Assembly (NCBI RefSeq): GCF_027172205.1
Contig: NC_070605.1
Coordinates: 21,215,804 to 21,279,803, forward strand
DNA: 64,000 nucleotides
Direction of reading: 5' to 3'
Source: Podarcis raffonei
Lineage: Eukaryota; Chordata; Lepidosauria; Squamata; Lacertidae
The notes beneath the pieces were generated by a model. It was not told the origin of the DNA. It worked only from the letters and a program-made list of their open reading frames with translations, and ran no database searches. Positions 1 to 19,800 of the stretch are shown here, piece by piece. The position numbers and the translations under genes were made by a program. Each line of letters opens with the position of its first letter. The first letter of the stretch is position 1.

Positions 1-274
1 TTCAAAATCATAGTGCAGCTAAGAAGCAAAGCTCCATGTTAAACCCTTTTTTCTCTCTCCCATAGGGGTTGAGGAGAAATTCGATTCTGTTAATTCGCAC
101 TTTCCAAAATGCTATGAGAAGTAAAACATGGTTATCCTTGAAAATCTGCACTTCTTAGAATTTTGCAATGCAGTTCTCCTGCCAAATAATCTGTACAAAA
201 ATTCATATGTGCATATAAATGCATATATAAGTGAAAACAAAATACAAAAACACATATTAAGGGAAATTGCTTTG

Positions 275-356
275 CAAAAATGTGTGTATTAGGCAAAGCT
301 GCAGACAAAAATGTGTGTGTTAGGCAAAGCTGCAGACAAAAATGTGCATATCAGCA
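275..356. repeat. 31-bp tandem repeat, about 2.6 copies
   Basis: The unit contains CAAAAATGTGTGT and GGCAAAGCTGCAGA. Copies begin at 275, 306 and 337, and the third degenerates after its first third. Confidence 0.85.
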
Positions 357-875
357 GAAATCCACACTAAAATGCTGGTGAATTTCCATGAGAACTTTTT
401 TGGGGGAGGGGGATCAAAAAACTGATGTGTAAATGTGGAGAAGCAAATTAAAGAATGGAAAAATGAGAAGCCGAAACTGACATGTTTATCCATCCTGGGG
501 GTGTGAACGCAGCCTTGGCAGCCACTTTATCTTTACTGTTAAAGTGTCATATAAAAAATATGTCACATTGGTATTTATGATTTTTCTTGTCGACTACACA
601 AAAGGAGAGACAGAGCTTCGCGCTGTGACAAATGGGTGTTCTGTCTTGTTGGCATTTGTAAATGAATTCAGCGTTTTCTTACAAGCATCACTAGTATTTC
701 ATTTACTGTTATTCTGCAATTCAGTGAAAGATCAGCAAGCTTATATCAAACACAGTTAAATAATTAAGCCCCCTCAATTTCAAAGAGACTAATTTACACA
801 ATGCATTTCTTGCTCCCATAAGCAGACCTAATTTTCCCCTATATTTGTGTGGGCAAATGAGATAGGGTCATACAG

Positions 876-1056
876 TAAAAGGCTGGAGTTCTGTGGCAGA
901 ACACCTGCTTTGCATGCAAAAGTTCAATCCTGCACATCTCCAGGAAGGACTTGGAAAGACTCCTGTCTGAAACCCTGCAGAACCAATACCAACTGGGTAG
1001 TCACTCAGGACTAAACTACATGGACGAATGATTCAGTATGTCAGTTAGTGAACATC
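876..1056 (+). repeat. tRNA-derived SINE (AGCTCAGTGG type), degenerate
   Basis: A tRNA-like head (GGCAGAACACCTGCTTTGCA) is followed by the family body (CTGTCTGAAACCCTGCAGA) and a tail with GATTCAGTATG. The same family recurs at 6362, 16643, 26388, 38601 and 51926. Confidence 0.7.
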
Positions 1057-1567
1057 AGAGGAAGTCAAAGACTGCTCCCTGGGGTAGTTGTGTGCTACTC
1101 CTAGGTATTCCTGGGACCCCTGTATCTGCCCTTCCACCTACTGCTAGCTCTGAGCCCTTGGAATACTGCTCAAAGAAAAACAAGTTGGCATAGCTAATGA
1201 GCTGTCAGTCTCACAAGGTAAGCTTTTCATCTGTAGGAAAGCGGCAGTTCTCCCTTCGCCCAGGCTAAATGATGCTCAAATGGTACAGCCATCTAAGCTT
1301 CCCAAGAGCCGTAGTCTCTCAGGGTGTTTGCTTGCTGGGAAAAATTACAAGCAAGAGGATTGCCTAAGACTTCAAGGACTGCTGACATGCTATAAAAATT
1401 ATTATACTTAGTGCCAACATTGCTGTTCTTTCCTACGGGAGTTGAACCACACCTGCTAGTTTTTAGTTTGGAAAAAAGGGTACTTGAAATGCCTATGAAA
1501 AATAGTGAATCAGCCGCATTGTACTCATCTGCTTTCCAATGTTTCATGCTACAGTCAGTACATTTCA

Positions 1568-7789
<6,222 letters not shown>

Positions 7790-8623
7790 CTCTGAGTTGA
7801 AGAAAGGAAAAGGTTTCGAAGAATTTCAAACTGCCTTGGAAAAGACTGTCCACTAACTGATGAAGTCTTGAGTTAAGAATTCAGGAATGTGTACAGCATA
7901 AACATTAGCCAGAAAGCCAACCCTTTTATGCCCGGACTTCAGAAAACTTACACAAAAATTTATGTAACCCATGTCTGCTTTAATCCCCCAAGCAATTGTA
8001 AAGCACAAAATCATTTGATCCTAAAAGCAAATATTGCTGACATAAAGCAGTTGCTACTTAATTAAGATCTGAAAATAACTGTTCTGGGAGGGTTGGATTA
8101 GTGCCAATGTTCTGCAGGACGAAATGCAGGGCTCCTTTTTTATATTGCTTGCCAGTGTCATCAGATCTTTGCCCAGGCCATAGCATCTAGCCACCTGGAG
8201 CAGACCACATTGAAGGGGTTTCTGGAGACCCCCCCCATCCCCAAAATGGCTTGCCAGAAAGCCCACCCTCCCCCTCCACCATTCCTCTCTTCATCTCTTC
8301 TTCACACTATCTGAAATGCTATGGATCTTCCTCCCCTCTACCTTCTCTACGTTCCATCCTCGCACATGCTCAGGTCTTCCTCTTTCCCTTTCTCCATGCT
8401 GTTTCAAGAAGTGTAGAGAGAAAGAGAAGGCTGCCAGGGAAAATTCAGCCCACAGGATGCCAGCTACCAATCCCTGTTCTTGGGGAGAAAACAGCACAAA
8501 ATCCTAACTACTGATTTCAGACTCTGACCATCTGGATATAATATACAGATCAGCTTGCACTAACTCACAGGAACAAAAAACGCCACTGACCTCAATAAGA
8601 AATGGCTTAGGTCCATGGTACCT

Positions 8624-8769
8624 CAGGGCAGCCTTCACCAACTGACGCCCTCCAGATGTCTTGGGACTGCAGCGCCCATCAGCCAGCACCAGCACTCATG
8701 CTGGCAGGGGCTGGTGGGAGTTGTAGTCCAAAACTTCTGGAGGGCTCCAGGCTGATGAAGGCTGCCTTA
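8624..8769. mobile_element. hAT-like palindromic MITE, about 146 bp
   Basis: Ends read GGCAGCCTTCACC and GATGAAGGCTGCC. The inner arms share CCCTCCAGATGT and TTCTGGAGGG with the other hAT MITEs here. No convincing 8-bp target duplication remains, so the exact ends are approximate. Confidence 0.65.
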
Positions 8770-8852
8770 GCGGAGCACTTCTGTATATCAGAGGCTCAAT
8801 GAGGGTGGGGACATCTTGCCCACCCACAGTCACACCTGGGAGCCAGTGTATC

Positions 8853-8965
8853 ATAGTGGTTAGTCTTAAACTAAGACCTGGGAAAGACCAGGGTTCAAAT
8901 CCCCACTCCTCCTTGGAACTCACATGGAACCACCTAACAGGGTTGCTGTTGGGATTAAATGAGCA
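8853..8965 (+). repeat. tRNA-derived SINE (GTGGTTAG type) fragment
   Basis: GCCAGTGTATCATAGTGGTT is followed by a B-box-like AGGGTTCAAATCCCC and the body GGGTTGCTGTTGGGATTAAA. It is related to the better copy at 52078-52312. Confidence 0.6.
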
Positions 8966-8967
8966 GG

Positions 8968-9155
8968 GATAATAGAATAATAGAATTGAAGGGACCACAA
9001 GCCCAAACCCCTCCAAGGCAGGACTCTCAGCAAACAACTGCCCCTCTTTGTTTAGGCAGGTTTTTGCCTTACTGTACCTTGCAGTTTTTCACTTAGAATC
9101 ACAGAATTGTAGAGTTGCAAGCGACCCCGGAGGGTCATCTAGTCCAACACACAGG
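8968..9155 (-). mobile_element. CR1-type LINE (or CR1-tailed SINE) 3' end fragments, reverse orientation
   Basis: Two pieces carry the reverse complement of the CR1 terminus: ATAGAATTGAAGGGACCAC (about 8978) and GAATTGTAGAGTTGCAAGCG with GGGTCATCTAGTCCAAC (about 9102-9155). Confidence 0.65.
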
Positions 9156-9574
9156 TAAGCTGCCCTGGAGTACTAGAAGGACTATAAATATATAGTATAA
9201 ATAGTACTATAAATATAAAAACGTGGTGGCATAGCCAAAAAAATCAAGACAAATACTTAACTGACGTTCTGCCCCCCTAACATGAAGCCCGCCCCTCCCC
9301 AACATAAATCCTGGTTACGCCCATGCATATAAATGTGACAATGATATATGTATATGTATTTATTTATTTTTACACACACAAAAGAAGGGATGGGGCCAGT
9401 CAAGCCTTACCTGATTTATTTTTATTCCACAGCTTATCGATTACATTTATAAATCCTTCCCTTCTCTAAGGAGCGCAAGGTGGCATACCAGGTTTTCTCT
9501 CCCTGTTCTTTTAATACCCACAGCAACCCTATATATCAGCCTAACCTCGCGTGAGGTGGTTAGCCTCATTGTTT

Positions 9575-9740
9575 TTTTCTTCTCTGGGGGGACTCAGGGG
9601 GACGCATACCCCTAAACATTTTGTGAATCTTTGTACTTTTGTCCATTTACTGTATTTGTTTTTCCTGATTTTAACTATAAAATGGTGATTTTCTTGAGTC
9701 AAAATCAGAGTGCCCATAAACATTTTTTTAAGAAAAAAAA
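9575..9740. mobile_element. hAT-like MITE (CAGTGCTTTTTT termini), copy 1
   Basis: The right end is AAAAAAAAGCACTG; the left end is a degraded T-run followed by CTGGGGGGACTC. The core (TTTGTGAATCTTTGTACTTT) is the reverse complement of the core at 34425-34582. Flanks GTTAGCCT and GTTAAGCG could be a decayed 8-bp duplication. Confidence 0.55.
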
Positions 9741-9822
9741 GCACTGGTTAAGCGTATATATACATATGTACCGGTATATATGTATGTATGAGTATACACA
9801 CACACATATACATATGCAGTTA

Positions 9823-9828
<6 letters not shown>

Positions 9829-9855
<27 letters not shown>

Positions 9856-9924
9856 ATTTTTGCCTATATATATTGGCAAAAAAACCAAACCCACAACATT
9901 CCCCCCAAAAAAGATAAAATATTC

Positions 9925-9971
<47 letters not shown>
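9829..9971. repeat. (TG)n and (TA)n microsatellites
   Basis: A TG run at 9829-9855 and a TA run at 9928-9971, separated by A/C-rich sequence, lie just before a BovB tip. Confidence 0.95.
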
Positions 9972-9978
<7 letters not shown>

Positions 9979-10048
9979 TAGTCGTTTAGTCGTGTCCGAC
10001 TCTTCGTGACCCCATGGACCAGAGCACGTCAGGCACTCCTGTCTTCAT
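9972..10048 (-). mobile_element. BovB (RTE) LINE 3' tip
   Basis: TTGTTGTTTAGTCGTTTAGT, CGTGTCCGACTC and GACCCCATGGACCAGAGCAC are the reverse complement of the BovB 3' end, the same sequence as at 47118 onward. Only about 77 bp remain. Confidence 0.88.
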
Positions 10049-10149
10049 TCTCTCATATATATATATATTCCTCGCCGTCGAATATATATATATATCGAGG
10101 GAGGGTAAGAGACTAAACGGCCAGCAGTATATATACATGTACACATATT

Positions 10150-10860
10150 CGACGGCGGGGAAGAGGCTAAACGGGCAGCCCGGAAAGGCCTCTCCCCCTC
10201 AGAGTCTCCGCCTCGGCGCGGCCCTTGTCTCCGAGCCGGCCCCTGCGCATGGCGCTCCGCCCCTTCTCCTCCTCCGTCTCCCTTGGTTTCCGTTGCGAAG
10301 GAAGCGGCGTCGCCGGTTGCTAAGATGGCGGCTGGGCGGCGGCGCCCTGGAGCCGGGCGAGGGGCTTCGGCGGGCGCTTCTGAGGCGGCGGGGAGGGCTC
10401 GCTGGAGCCCCCCCGCTGGGCGCTGACGGGGATCCCGCGAGCGAGGCGAAGGGCGGAGAGCGAGGGCGAGAGACGGAGAGAGAAGCCAGAGAGCCGCTGG
10501 GTGTGAAGATGGCGGAGGGCGGCTGAAGGTTCGGGGGCGCGTGGATGGAGCCTGGCGGAGGCGCCAACGGCAACGTGATCGGCGGCAACGGCAGCTTGTA
10601 CTACTACTCCAGCTACGGACGGGCAGCGGGCGGGAGCCAGGCCGCCTCGGCGTGGGAGGCCGAAGGCGCCGCCGAGCCCGCTGCCCCCGGCGCGAGGAGG
10701 GGCGTCTCGGAAAGCGCCCTGCCGCGGGGCCTCGGCCGCCGGGCCCTGAGCGCCTTGGGCCCCTCCACGTATCCTCCTCTCAGGGAGGGAAAGGCCGGAG
10801 CTCCTGTGGGGCAGGAGGCGAGAGGGCGGGAAAGAAGCGCTTGTTGAGCGAACAAGTGGG
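10150..10860 (+). promoter_or_regulatory. CEP126 CpG-island promoter
   Basis: An abrupt change from AT-rich repeats to dense CpG sequence spans the region just before and over the first CEP126 exon. Two AAGATGGCGG motifs (10322-10331 and 10506-10515) match the YY1 core typical of TATA-less housekeeping promoters. The start site cannot be fixed from sequence alone. Confidence 0.75.
10545..10768 (+). CDS. CEP126: CEP126 coding exon 1 (start and donor tentative)
   Basis: ATG at 10545 opens a Gly/Ala-rich N-terminus with little similarity to human. Exon 2 needs a phase-2 donor. Phase-2 GT positions in this frame are 10598, 10652 and 10769. I chose 10769 because it leaves ...LGPST next to NLKILLE, resembling human PGSYLDMKIHLE, although GTATCC is a weak donor. 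Confidence 0.55.
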
Positions 10861-13800
10861 GCGCTCAGGCCAGGGAGGACAAAATTTGGCCAGCCGGCCC
10901 CCTAAATAGTTCTTATTTTCACAATAATTCATTTTGGTACAGTTGCTTCTTAGGGGTCTTCTCAATAGGCTCGCTGAAACTTCACTGAAATGCCATAATA
11001 ATAATAACAACAAAACAACAACAACAATAATAATAGCCATCTCCAGGTACAGGGTGGTATATAAGGACAATAAATAATAAAATTAAAAAACAAGTTGGTT
11101 TATTATTATAATTATTATAACAAAAACAGAAGTTGCTTTTGTTGTTGTTATCATCATCATCATCGGTGCTTTTTTCCTGAAAAATAGGAAACTCAACACC
11201 ATGAAGTTGTTACAGTAAGTACCACACTTTTTAACAACAACAACAAGAGATACTGGTACTGTGTACCCTTGAGCATGGGGGGGGGGGGAGTACTGAAATG
11301 AAAAACAAAAAAAGCACCTTCAACAAATTAAATGTGGGCTTGGGTGTCTAGGGTTTTCGCTACAGTTTCTGCTATCTTTAACGTCATGATCAGAAATCTA
11401 AAGATTCTCCTTGAAAGGGACTTATCAAAAGAGCGTCACGAGTTGCTAAAGGATCAAAGACTGTTTCGTAATCGAGCACGAAAACATTTTCTAGAAACAA
11501 ATAAAAGGAGGAGGTATGTAAATGTAAGGCATGCTTGATATTTTAGTTGTGGTGGTAAATAATTGTTTGTGGGACGGAGTGGTTCAAGTTATTTTGAAAG
11601 GGCAGTTGGTACAGCCCCTCAAGAAACCCTTTTGCGACAGCTACCTTCTTGGAGCAAGGTACTTGAGAGGGTCATGGCAGATGGGCTGCAGGTGTATTTG
11701 GGGAGACATACTATTTAGACCCATTTCAATCTGGCTTCAGGTCCATTTGGGGCATTGGTTGGTTCTTTTCATTGATCAGCTGTATCAGAAGATATACAGT
11801 CTTGTTAGTCCTACTGAATCAGCAGATTTTGATAGTTGGACCACAGTTTCCTCCTTCATTGGCTCTGGTGGGCTGGCATAAGAGGCACTGTGAAATTCTT
11901 GATTCTGCTTCTGGCTGAAAGACTGCTTCCAGGTAGAGGCAAAGGGGAGACTTCAGCTTAGCCTGATGGCAATTAGGTTGTGGGAGCCTGCAGGGCTCTG
12001 TCCCCCCCCCCCCCCGTCTTGTTTAACATATACGTAATGCTGCTGAGCAAGCTCATCAGGCGATATGGAGCATACATAAGTATGTTAAGGATACTCACCT
12101 TGTGTTTCTTCCTACCTTCTAAATCTGGAGAGGTTCTGCTGGTGTTAGATCAACGACTGGAGGCAGTAATGGGCTTGATAAGGGCCCATAAACTGAAAGT
12201 GAATCATAACAAGTCAGAGGTCAGTATTTACACCATTTAAACTGTCTGCGGATGAACGTCAGCTCCCTTGGCCAGTAAAGCAAGATGAGTGCCGCAACCC
12301 CAGAGTCGTTCGCGACTGGACTTAACTGTCAGGAATCCTTTACCTTTAATGTCCAGTAATTGAACAGATGGCCTATTCTAGCTGGGGATACATTTGCTCT
12401 GAGGAAACAGGTGCACATTCTGGATTTGCTGTAAAATTAATCTCTGTCACTGGAAGCCCAAGTGGCTTGGAGCTCTGATACCAGCTATGGTCATTCCTGG
12501 ACAGGGATAGTGTGGCTACAGTGATCACGCTCTGATAAGCTACGGGAAGAGCAATGACAGATTTGCCAGCAGAGCACCCAGTTCCGAAGAGTCTACATTG
12601 CCTGCCTGTGTGCTATTAAGTTAATTTCAGGTGTTTAATGTTGACTTGAATGGCGTAGGAAGGATCCAGTTACCACAGTGCCTCCCTCTGTATCCCCCTA
12701 CCCAGGCCTTATGATCAGCTGAAGAAGCCCTGCTGCTTGTTTCATTGCTGTGTGTGATTCATGCCTCTGTGACATATGAAAAGGCCTATTTGATGGTGGC
12801 TCCCTGGCTGTGGAATGCTCTTTCACTTAAAATTTGACTGGTGCTTATATTGATTGAATTTTGTTGACAAGTAAAAACTACCTCTTTAGCCAGCCTTTTA
12901 ATGATGTAGGATATGTTAGGCCACAGATACCTGGAGGAAAAAGTATTAGTTGTAACATTTATGGATTTTATATCATTTGAATGTTTTATTGCTATTTGTT
13001 TTGTTTGCTACTTGTTTTATAATTGCAATACCCTGCCCTGGGATCATTTGGTTTGATAGAGTAGAATAAAAATGAAGCAAATAAATAAAATACGGTAATG
13101 TTCAAATGATACTCTTTAAACTTAGAATTTATAAAATGTTGCAGATTAACTGAGGTCCTAATCTAATTATGAGTTTCCAATGTGGCCATGAAAATCTAAG
13201 AAGTAGGAAACCATGGCTTAAAGTTTAAATTAAATATAAATTTCTTTCAGGATAGGCAGTGTGGCTAGAATAAAGGTGATCATGCCTAACACTTAAAGTG
13301 GTGGCCTTTTGAGATAAGTGCTAAACTAAATCATACCTGGAAGATTGAGTATCTTGTTTACTTCTTGTTAGACTCTTGCTTTGCCCTGCTGCAGTCAAGA
13401 AATGTTCAGAGTTCATTAGTTTGCACAATGCGAAATAGTATACTTTCATGTAACAATAGATTCCTTGAGTCAGTGTCTGTGTTATGAACTGCTGCTAGTA
13501 TTACTTTCTGACATGATACTCTTCTTAGTACAAGAGGCACTTGGTACAGATTTCAACAAGCAGGAACTTGCGATAAATCACAGATTTAGAGAGGGAGTTA
13601 AAGAATAGGGGCAATGCAGTGGACGTATTTTCATTAATTAAAATAGTTATATCCTGCCTTTCCTCAAGGGAGCTAAAGGTGGCTAACAACAATAAATTAA
13701 AATGATAAACACATGAGAACAATAACACCCCCAAAAACAGTAATGAATCCCATCCTGGGACCACTTGATTTAATGAAAAAAGTTGTAGCTTATCCTCAAC

Positions 13801-16792
13801 ACAGACCCTATGTCCAAACTGTCACCAAGAAGCTGAAGAATAGGGAGGCACATTCTACCTGATAGGAGGTTGATGGGGAACTAGTCTCCATTTTGTTGGG
13901 ATTATTTGTACATAGAATAATTTATAGTTTTCAGGTATTATATTCTTTCACTGTTAGAAATCAAGCTTCTATGCCAAACAAAGAAGTAAATCTCCCCTGG
14001 ATTCACAAAGCCCCGAAGGAACAGAATATACACTTTAAAGTATATATGTTATCCCTTGCTTGATGTGCCAAGAAATTGAATAAATCTTTCTAAGAGTACT
14101 TTTTATTATAACAGTAAATCTTTATATGTTTTGAATGCAGCTTTTCACTCATTAATACAGACTTTTCTGCTAAAAATCTGAAAGATTATTTGTTCTTTAT
14201 CCTGGGGGTGCCACATATGCTAGCAATCAGATCTAGTTACTCCATGGTAGCTTATTACTTCATTTCCCAGTGCTCAAAGGTGAGCTTGCAGATACCAAGA
14301 GGGAAATCAGTGATTGTCATGTCAGGGAATGGGTATTTAAGAGTGTGTGTGTGGAGACAGAGATGGGGAGGCAAGGTCTGTGCATTCAAACATGCAAGTG
14401 GAGCCAATCCACACTCTTCCTGGCACATGCCAGGAGAGAGGTCAGGACATGACAGAGTTTGAAACATGCTTCTTAATATGAATCACTGATGTATTTGGAC
14501 AAAGAAGGATTTAAGCAAAATGGTGCGAGCCACTTACCATGGTGATTATTTTTATTGAAAGCTGTAGTTGTTTTTACACAGAGCACTTGAAGAAAAATGG
14601 AAGGACGTTGAAGAAAAAGAACAAAAATTCAGAGAACAAATTTTGCTGCAAAGGAAACTGAAACATCAGGAAGCAACTGAAAGGTTCCAGCGTGGTCATA
14701 TTCCACTTTCACAACGGAAGAAAGTAGAAGGTTTGCATATTGCAAATGCAGCTATATCTATAATTCTTGCATTATAATGCGTGTTAGAAATAGTTTTCAT
14801 TCCAGATTAGTATCTGTCAAAAAAACAAATATTGCAATACCTAGGGGCCATTCCATAAGTGTATATTAAATGAACAAATTATCTTTTCCTTTTAAAAAAT
14901 AAATAGTTTAAAAAGTGAAATAATGTTATCCAAAAAAAACCCCACCATGCCCACAATTGTGTTGATCCTGCAGAATGCGTTATTGTAAGCTTAACTTAGC
15001 CATCTGAATAGCCAGAAAGGTCAGGAACAACATGTGCTAGACAATGAGAAATATATATAAACAGGAGGAAGTCTATAATTTTCATAATACTGTTTTAGTG
15101 TGCTGACTGACCCATGGATTGTTGGGGTTTTGAGTAGTGGCCTCCTTACTGCTACTTCTGTTTAATCCCATGTATGCTCTTGGTGGAGCCAATGCAATGC
15201 TCTTCATACTGTGCCCACCAGCAATGTGTGGTGTTGGGTAGCCAGGAGAACAAAGCAGCTGCATCTTACCAGTTCCTTCTGCCTACCATTATGCACTTGC
15301 CTAAGCAGGTCTTGGTCTCTGCTCCAGCAGTGTAGCAGCCCCCACCTGGGGCAGACCAAAGTTGTTGAGTTTGGGTTTTTTTAGGAAAGTTGTTGAGCTT
15401 TCAGGACAAGGGGAAAGGTGACAGAAAGAAGTAAGAGGTGCTTTTTTAGCTCTGGCCACAGCCTCTGCTTTCGTGAAACCACTGGTGGGGTTTTCCCATA
15501 GATCATTGGATGCAAAACAGCTGGCAATCCCTGATCTAGTAACACAGTTGTGAGCACAGAAATAGGTTTCCAAAGGCAGATCTACACTACTGACAGTGTA
15601 AAAGGCTGCTGTGCTTTGGGAGCACTGCATCTGTGATGCAAGTTTGGCTCTCTAGCCTAAGATTAGCTGTGTCAAAACTGACAATTTTGATTGAGCATTA
15701 GTTTTGGGAGGGTGCAGTGCCTCTTCAATGTTAACTGCAGCAAAGAGCAGTAATTTAAGGGGTGAAGAGACTGTGCAATGTGGAAGACTTTGAATCTTGT
15801 GATAATATAACCACTGGCACATGTATTACATAATGCTGACTTTGATTCTATGATTCAGCCTGCAATCGATTTCATTTCAGTTTTTCTGTATTTTTGTATG
15901 TGATTCTTTGCCTTGGAAACCTGGGTGTCCTTAGGTAGGGGTGTATGTAGAATGATGCTGAGCCTTTACTGTTAGTGACCAGGATTGCAAACTGTTTAAA
16001 CTCATTAATTTCAAATTACTTCATGTATCATTGAAGTTGGTTTCATACGTAAACAAACTTCATTACTGGGCAGTCCTATGAGATGTAATTTTGTATATTT
16101 CAGGTTGTTTTAGTATTTAAATACAGGATCCCTATTTCAAACTTGTTTTTGATGACACAGCATAACAGTTGTGAACGATTCACAAACACACATTTGGTTC
16201 TGCTCCAGTCTTTATAATTCTCATGAGTTATAAGGTACTCTCTCAGGGGCATCTAACAGTTGTGAACACAGACAGTCTGATGTCTCAGTCAACTTTCCAA
16301 GGTTGAAACTATGTGATATGGTATTTCACTTAAATATTCTTCTCCACTCAGGAAGTCATGAGTGCATCACCTCCGATTCTCAGTGGATGTTTCCTATCCA
16401 CTGATCAAATGAAAGACAAAAAAACAGCATTGGTAATGATGCATTTTGATTTGACTGTGAAACTTCTCCAGGGATTTCTTACTTGTTTTTTTCATAAAAA
16501 TTATACACCAAGTTTATACATCAAAACTTTTGATGGTTAACGAATTAATTTCATTGTGTGTGCCTGTTTCTTCATAATTAATTACTGAATTAAAGGAAGC
16601 CACCCATGAATAATATTATTGATATAAATATCAATCAATACCAGGCCATAGCTCAGTGGTAGAATGTCTGCTTTGAGTGCAGAAATGAACTGGGAGCCAG
16701 AGATTTTCTCCTTTGCATGGCCTGTTGGGTGCAGAAATTATTTAACTGCTGCATTTTATTTATATTACTTTTCAAAACAAGGGTGTACTTTC

Positions 16793-16830
<38 letters not shown>

Positions 16831-19800
16831 GTATATATATATATATATTCTGCTTTTTTATTTCATTACTAATATTTTTATGAATTGTTAAGCTGCCTTT
16901 AATGTCATTTATGGCAGAAAGATAGCAAGCAATCTAAAAAATAATAATTTTGACCAGACATTTCTTATAGTCACTGCCCTCCTCTCCTACCTTTATCAGG
17001 GCTTTCTATTTCCACCTACCAAAAAACATCTACTGGCACAATCTACCAGGAAGTTTTTTTATATGGACCCCATTAAAATGAACTGGACTGAAATAAATAG
17101 CAGAAGTAGGCTATTGTGGATTGTTCTCTTTTTTTGTCCCTTATATTGCATACTCCTTGTTGCAATCACATATGCTTAATTTAGGGTCCAGTATCATTTG
17201 TAAATTTAGCCTTAGTTGTAAATACACTATCATTATCGGATGCCTCAAAAATTCAAAAAACAGTTTAGGAATTGCAGTAATTGTTGGTGCATTTAAATAA
17301 GTCAGAGTGTGCAGAGTTTGCAAAGCCATGCTGTATGGGAACAACAAGGCAGAAGAAGAAGTTAAGGACTATAGTAGTAGAGGGCTGATGTGGGCACAGT
17401 TTTAGAATTGTAGGAGCTTTCTAGGGGTGGGGAACTATTCCTGAGTTTTTGTGTTTAAAAGCTTGACCTTTTATTCAATATTTCTAAATGCTGTCATTCT
17501 TTTTAATTCCTAGTGCAGAGAAAACCAGAACCTAAATTAGATGAGGCTTTTAAGAAAATTCAAGTAACAGGATTACATTTGTCACCATCCAAAGTCATTG
17601 GAAGGTAGATATTTTATTTAATTCAATCATAAAATTGCTGCAGTACTTGTGGGCGGAAGCTAAATGCAAGATCATATAAAATATGCTTTTCCTCATTCCC
17701 TAGTGAACAGTGTTGGGTGAGGTGAGGCCATGGGAAATTTTCCTTCCATTAACTTCTGTAAATTAACGTATTAGAATCCAGGCCCAATTTTGGGTGAGCC
17801 TTCCTTCATTCAACAACTGCCACATCAAATCCCATGTTGTCCAAGGTCCCCACAACTCTCCTAAGAAGCTTTTCAGAGGTGCAGGTAGCTGCAGGAAGGG
17901 ACAGAAAACTTGCTTTCTATGAAGAGGACACATATTTCCCCCAGAAATATGCATTTAGTAAAGCAAAGTAAGAACTTAATGCAGTATATAAAATGCAGCT
18001 AAATGCAACACCAGCAGAATCACTTTATTCCTAGTTTGGGGCAAATTTTTACTGAAATATGTTTTTCACAAGTACCTTCTATAGTACCTTATAGCTACTA
18101 AATTAATTTTAGTGTGCAGAATGTTTCACTTTAGATGTAATTTTTTACTGTGAAACTTTTTGTGAAAGTAGTAAAAATGTAGCTGGAAGTGACTATAATG
18201 TTTCTTCTCTGCAAGAGCTGCTGACACAACTTCCTCAGCTACTAGAAATGATCCCTTTTCCTGGAAACAGAGCTCAGTGAAAGCTGGCTGTGATAGGATA
18301 ATGCAGGAAAACAGTGGTTCAAACCCGGACAATTCCCAGCTTCTCTTCCAACAAAATCTGAATGAAATGCAGCAGCAACTACAAGAACAACATTTCAGCA
18401 ACCTTCAGGTATGATGTCCTGGCAGTTATTTACATCCTCTTAAAGGTGCAATTCATAAACCATCTAAGTAGGAGTACCTAATGTACCAACTTTTTAGACC
18501 CATTGCACCTGCTTCAGTGCCAGTTTAAGGATCTAGAAGCCCAGGACTTCTATCACCTTGAAAGGTAAAACAGCATGATAACCCCACACACAAGTAGAAC
18601 TTCACATGAAAGGACATTAAGATGTTAACAGAGTCTTCCTTATCCTAGGCATGTCACCCCTGTGAAGGTGCACATCACTGCAGAGCCGGGTGTGTTGCAG
18701 TATCCTCAGCTGAAGTTGCTGTTGCAGTTGCTTTATCAGTCAAAGAGCATCAAAATCCATTCACTGCTCATGTTTAGGTTTCTTTCAAGCAACTGTATTC
18801 AGTTTGGTCTGCTGCTGGAATTGCAAAGCAATACTATAAAAAACTTATTTTTCTTTTGCATCGTTAAGTTGCCACTAGGGGCAGCTGGGGGTTTTCTGGC
18901 AAAGCAGATACAATTTTCCAACTGTTGAAGATAATTAGCAGAAAGGGGAGTTGCTTATACAGTCAGACCTCAATTGTCGAACGTAACCCATTCAGAAAGC
19001 CCGTTTGGCTTCCGAAATGTCTGACGACCGAGGCGTGGCTTCCAGTTGGTTGCAGGAGCTTCCTGCACTCAAGTGGAAGCCACGTTGGACATTCGACTTC
19101 CAAAAAACGTTTGAAAACTGGAGCATTTACTTCTGGGTTTTTGGCATTTGGGAGCCGAAACATTCCAAAACAGAGGCATTCGGGAGCCGAGGTTTGACTG
19201 TAAATATGTAAGAGTTTAAACATACAGACAAATAAATGCTACAGAGTAACCACTGACATTGTTTCACTGTGGTGCTTTGCTTTGAAACTCACATTTAATA
19301 AGCAAGGGTGAGTGGAAAGCAATAGTTGAATAGGCTGCTGTAGTCAATCAAAATCATTGAAATCGACTGTACACCATATCTGTATACATTGTGGCCATTT
19401 GAACTCTCACTTTGCGGTTTTACAGGTCTGGTAGGATTACAAAGATTCCTAAAATCCCCCCCTTTTAGGGCATATAAAAAGGTCACTATGCCAGTATGAA
19501 TATTGTTTCCTATTAATATATCCCTTTAAAATCAAACAAAATTTCAGTTCTAAACCTAATTCACTTCCAAACCAGAGTATTGCTGTAATATAGTCACCAC
19601 AGGGTTTGTATATACTTTTTTGTGATTTTTGAGTTATAGCGCCTGTTTTCAAATAAAATTCAAGGGCCTGCAATAAAAATTACTGGGCTGATATCTAGTA
19701 ATATTCTTTATCCCAAAGAAACAAGCTTCACTGGTTCTTAATTATAAGCAAGGAAGAGAATTATAAGCAAGGAAGAGATAAGGTAAACTATTTTTATAAG

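Noticed and set aside
10325-10423. Alternative CEP126 start at 10325 (MAAGRRRPGAG...)
   Set aside because: It vaguely resembles the human start, but the frame closes near 10423 and no GT donor occurs before the stop, so it cannot splice to exon 2.
10014-10526. A 170-codon open frame upstream of CEP126
   Set aside because: It runs from a BovB tip through microsatellite into CpG-island sequence. Composition explains it, and there is no match to CEP126.
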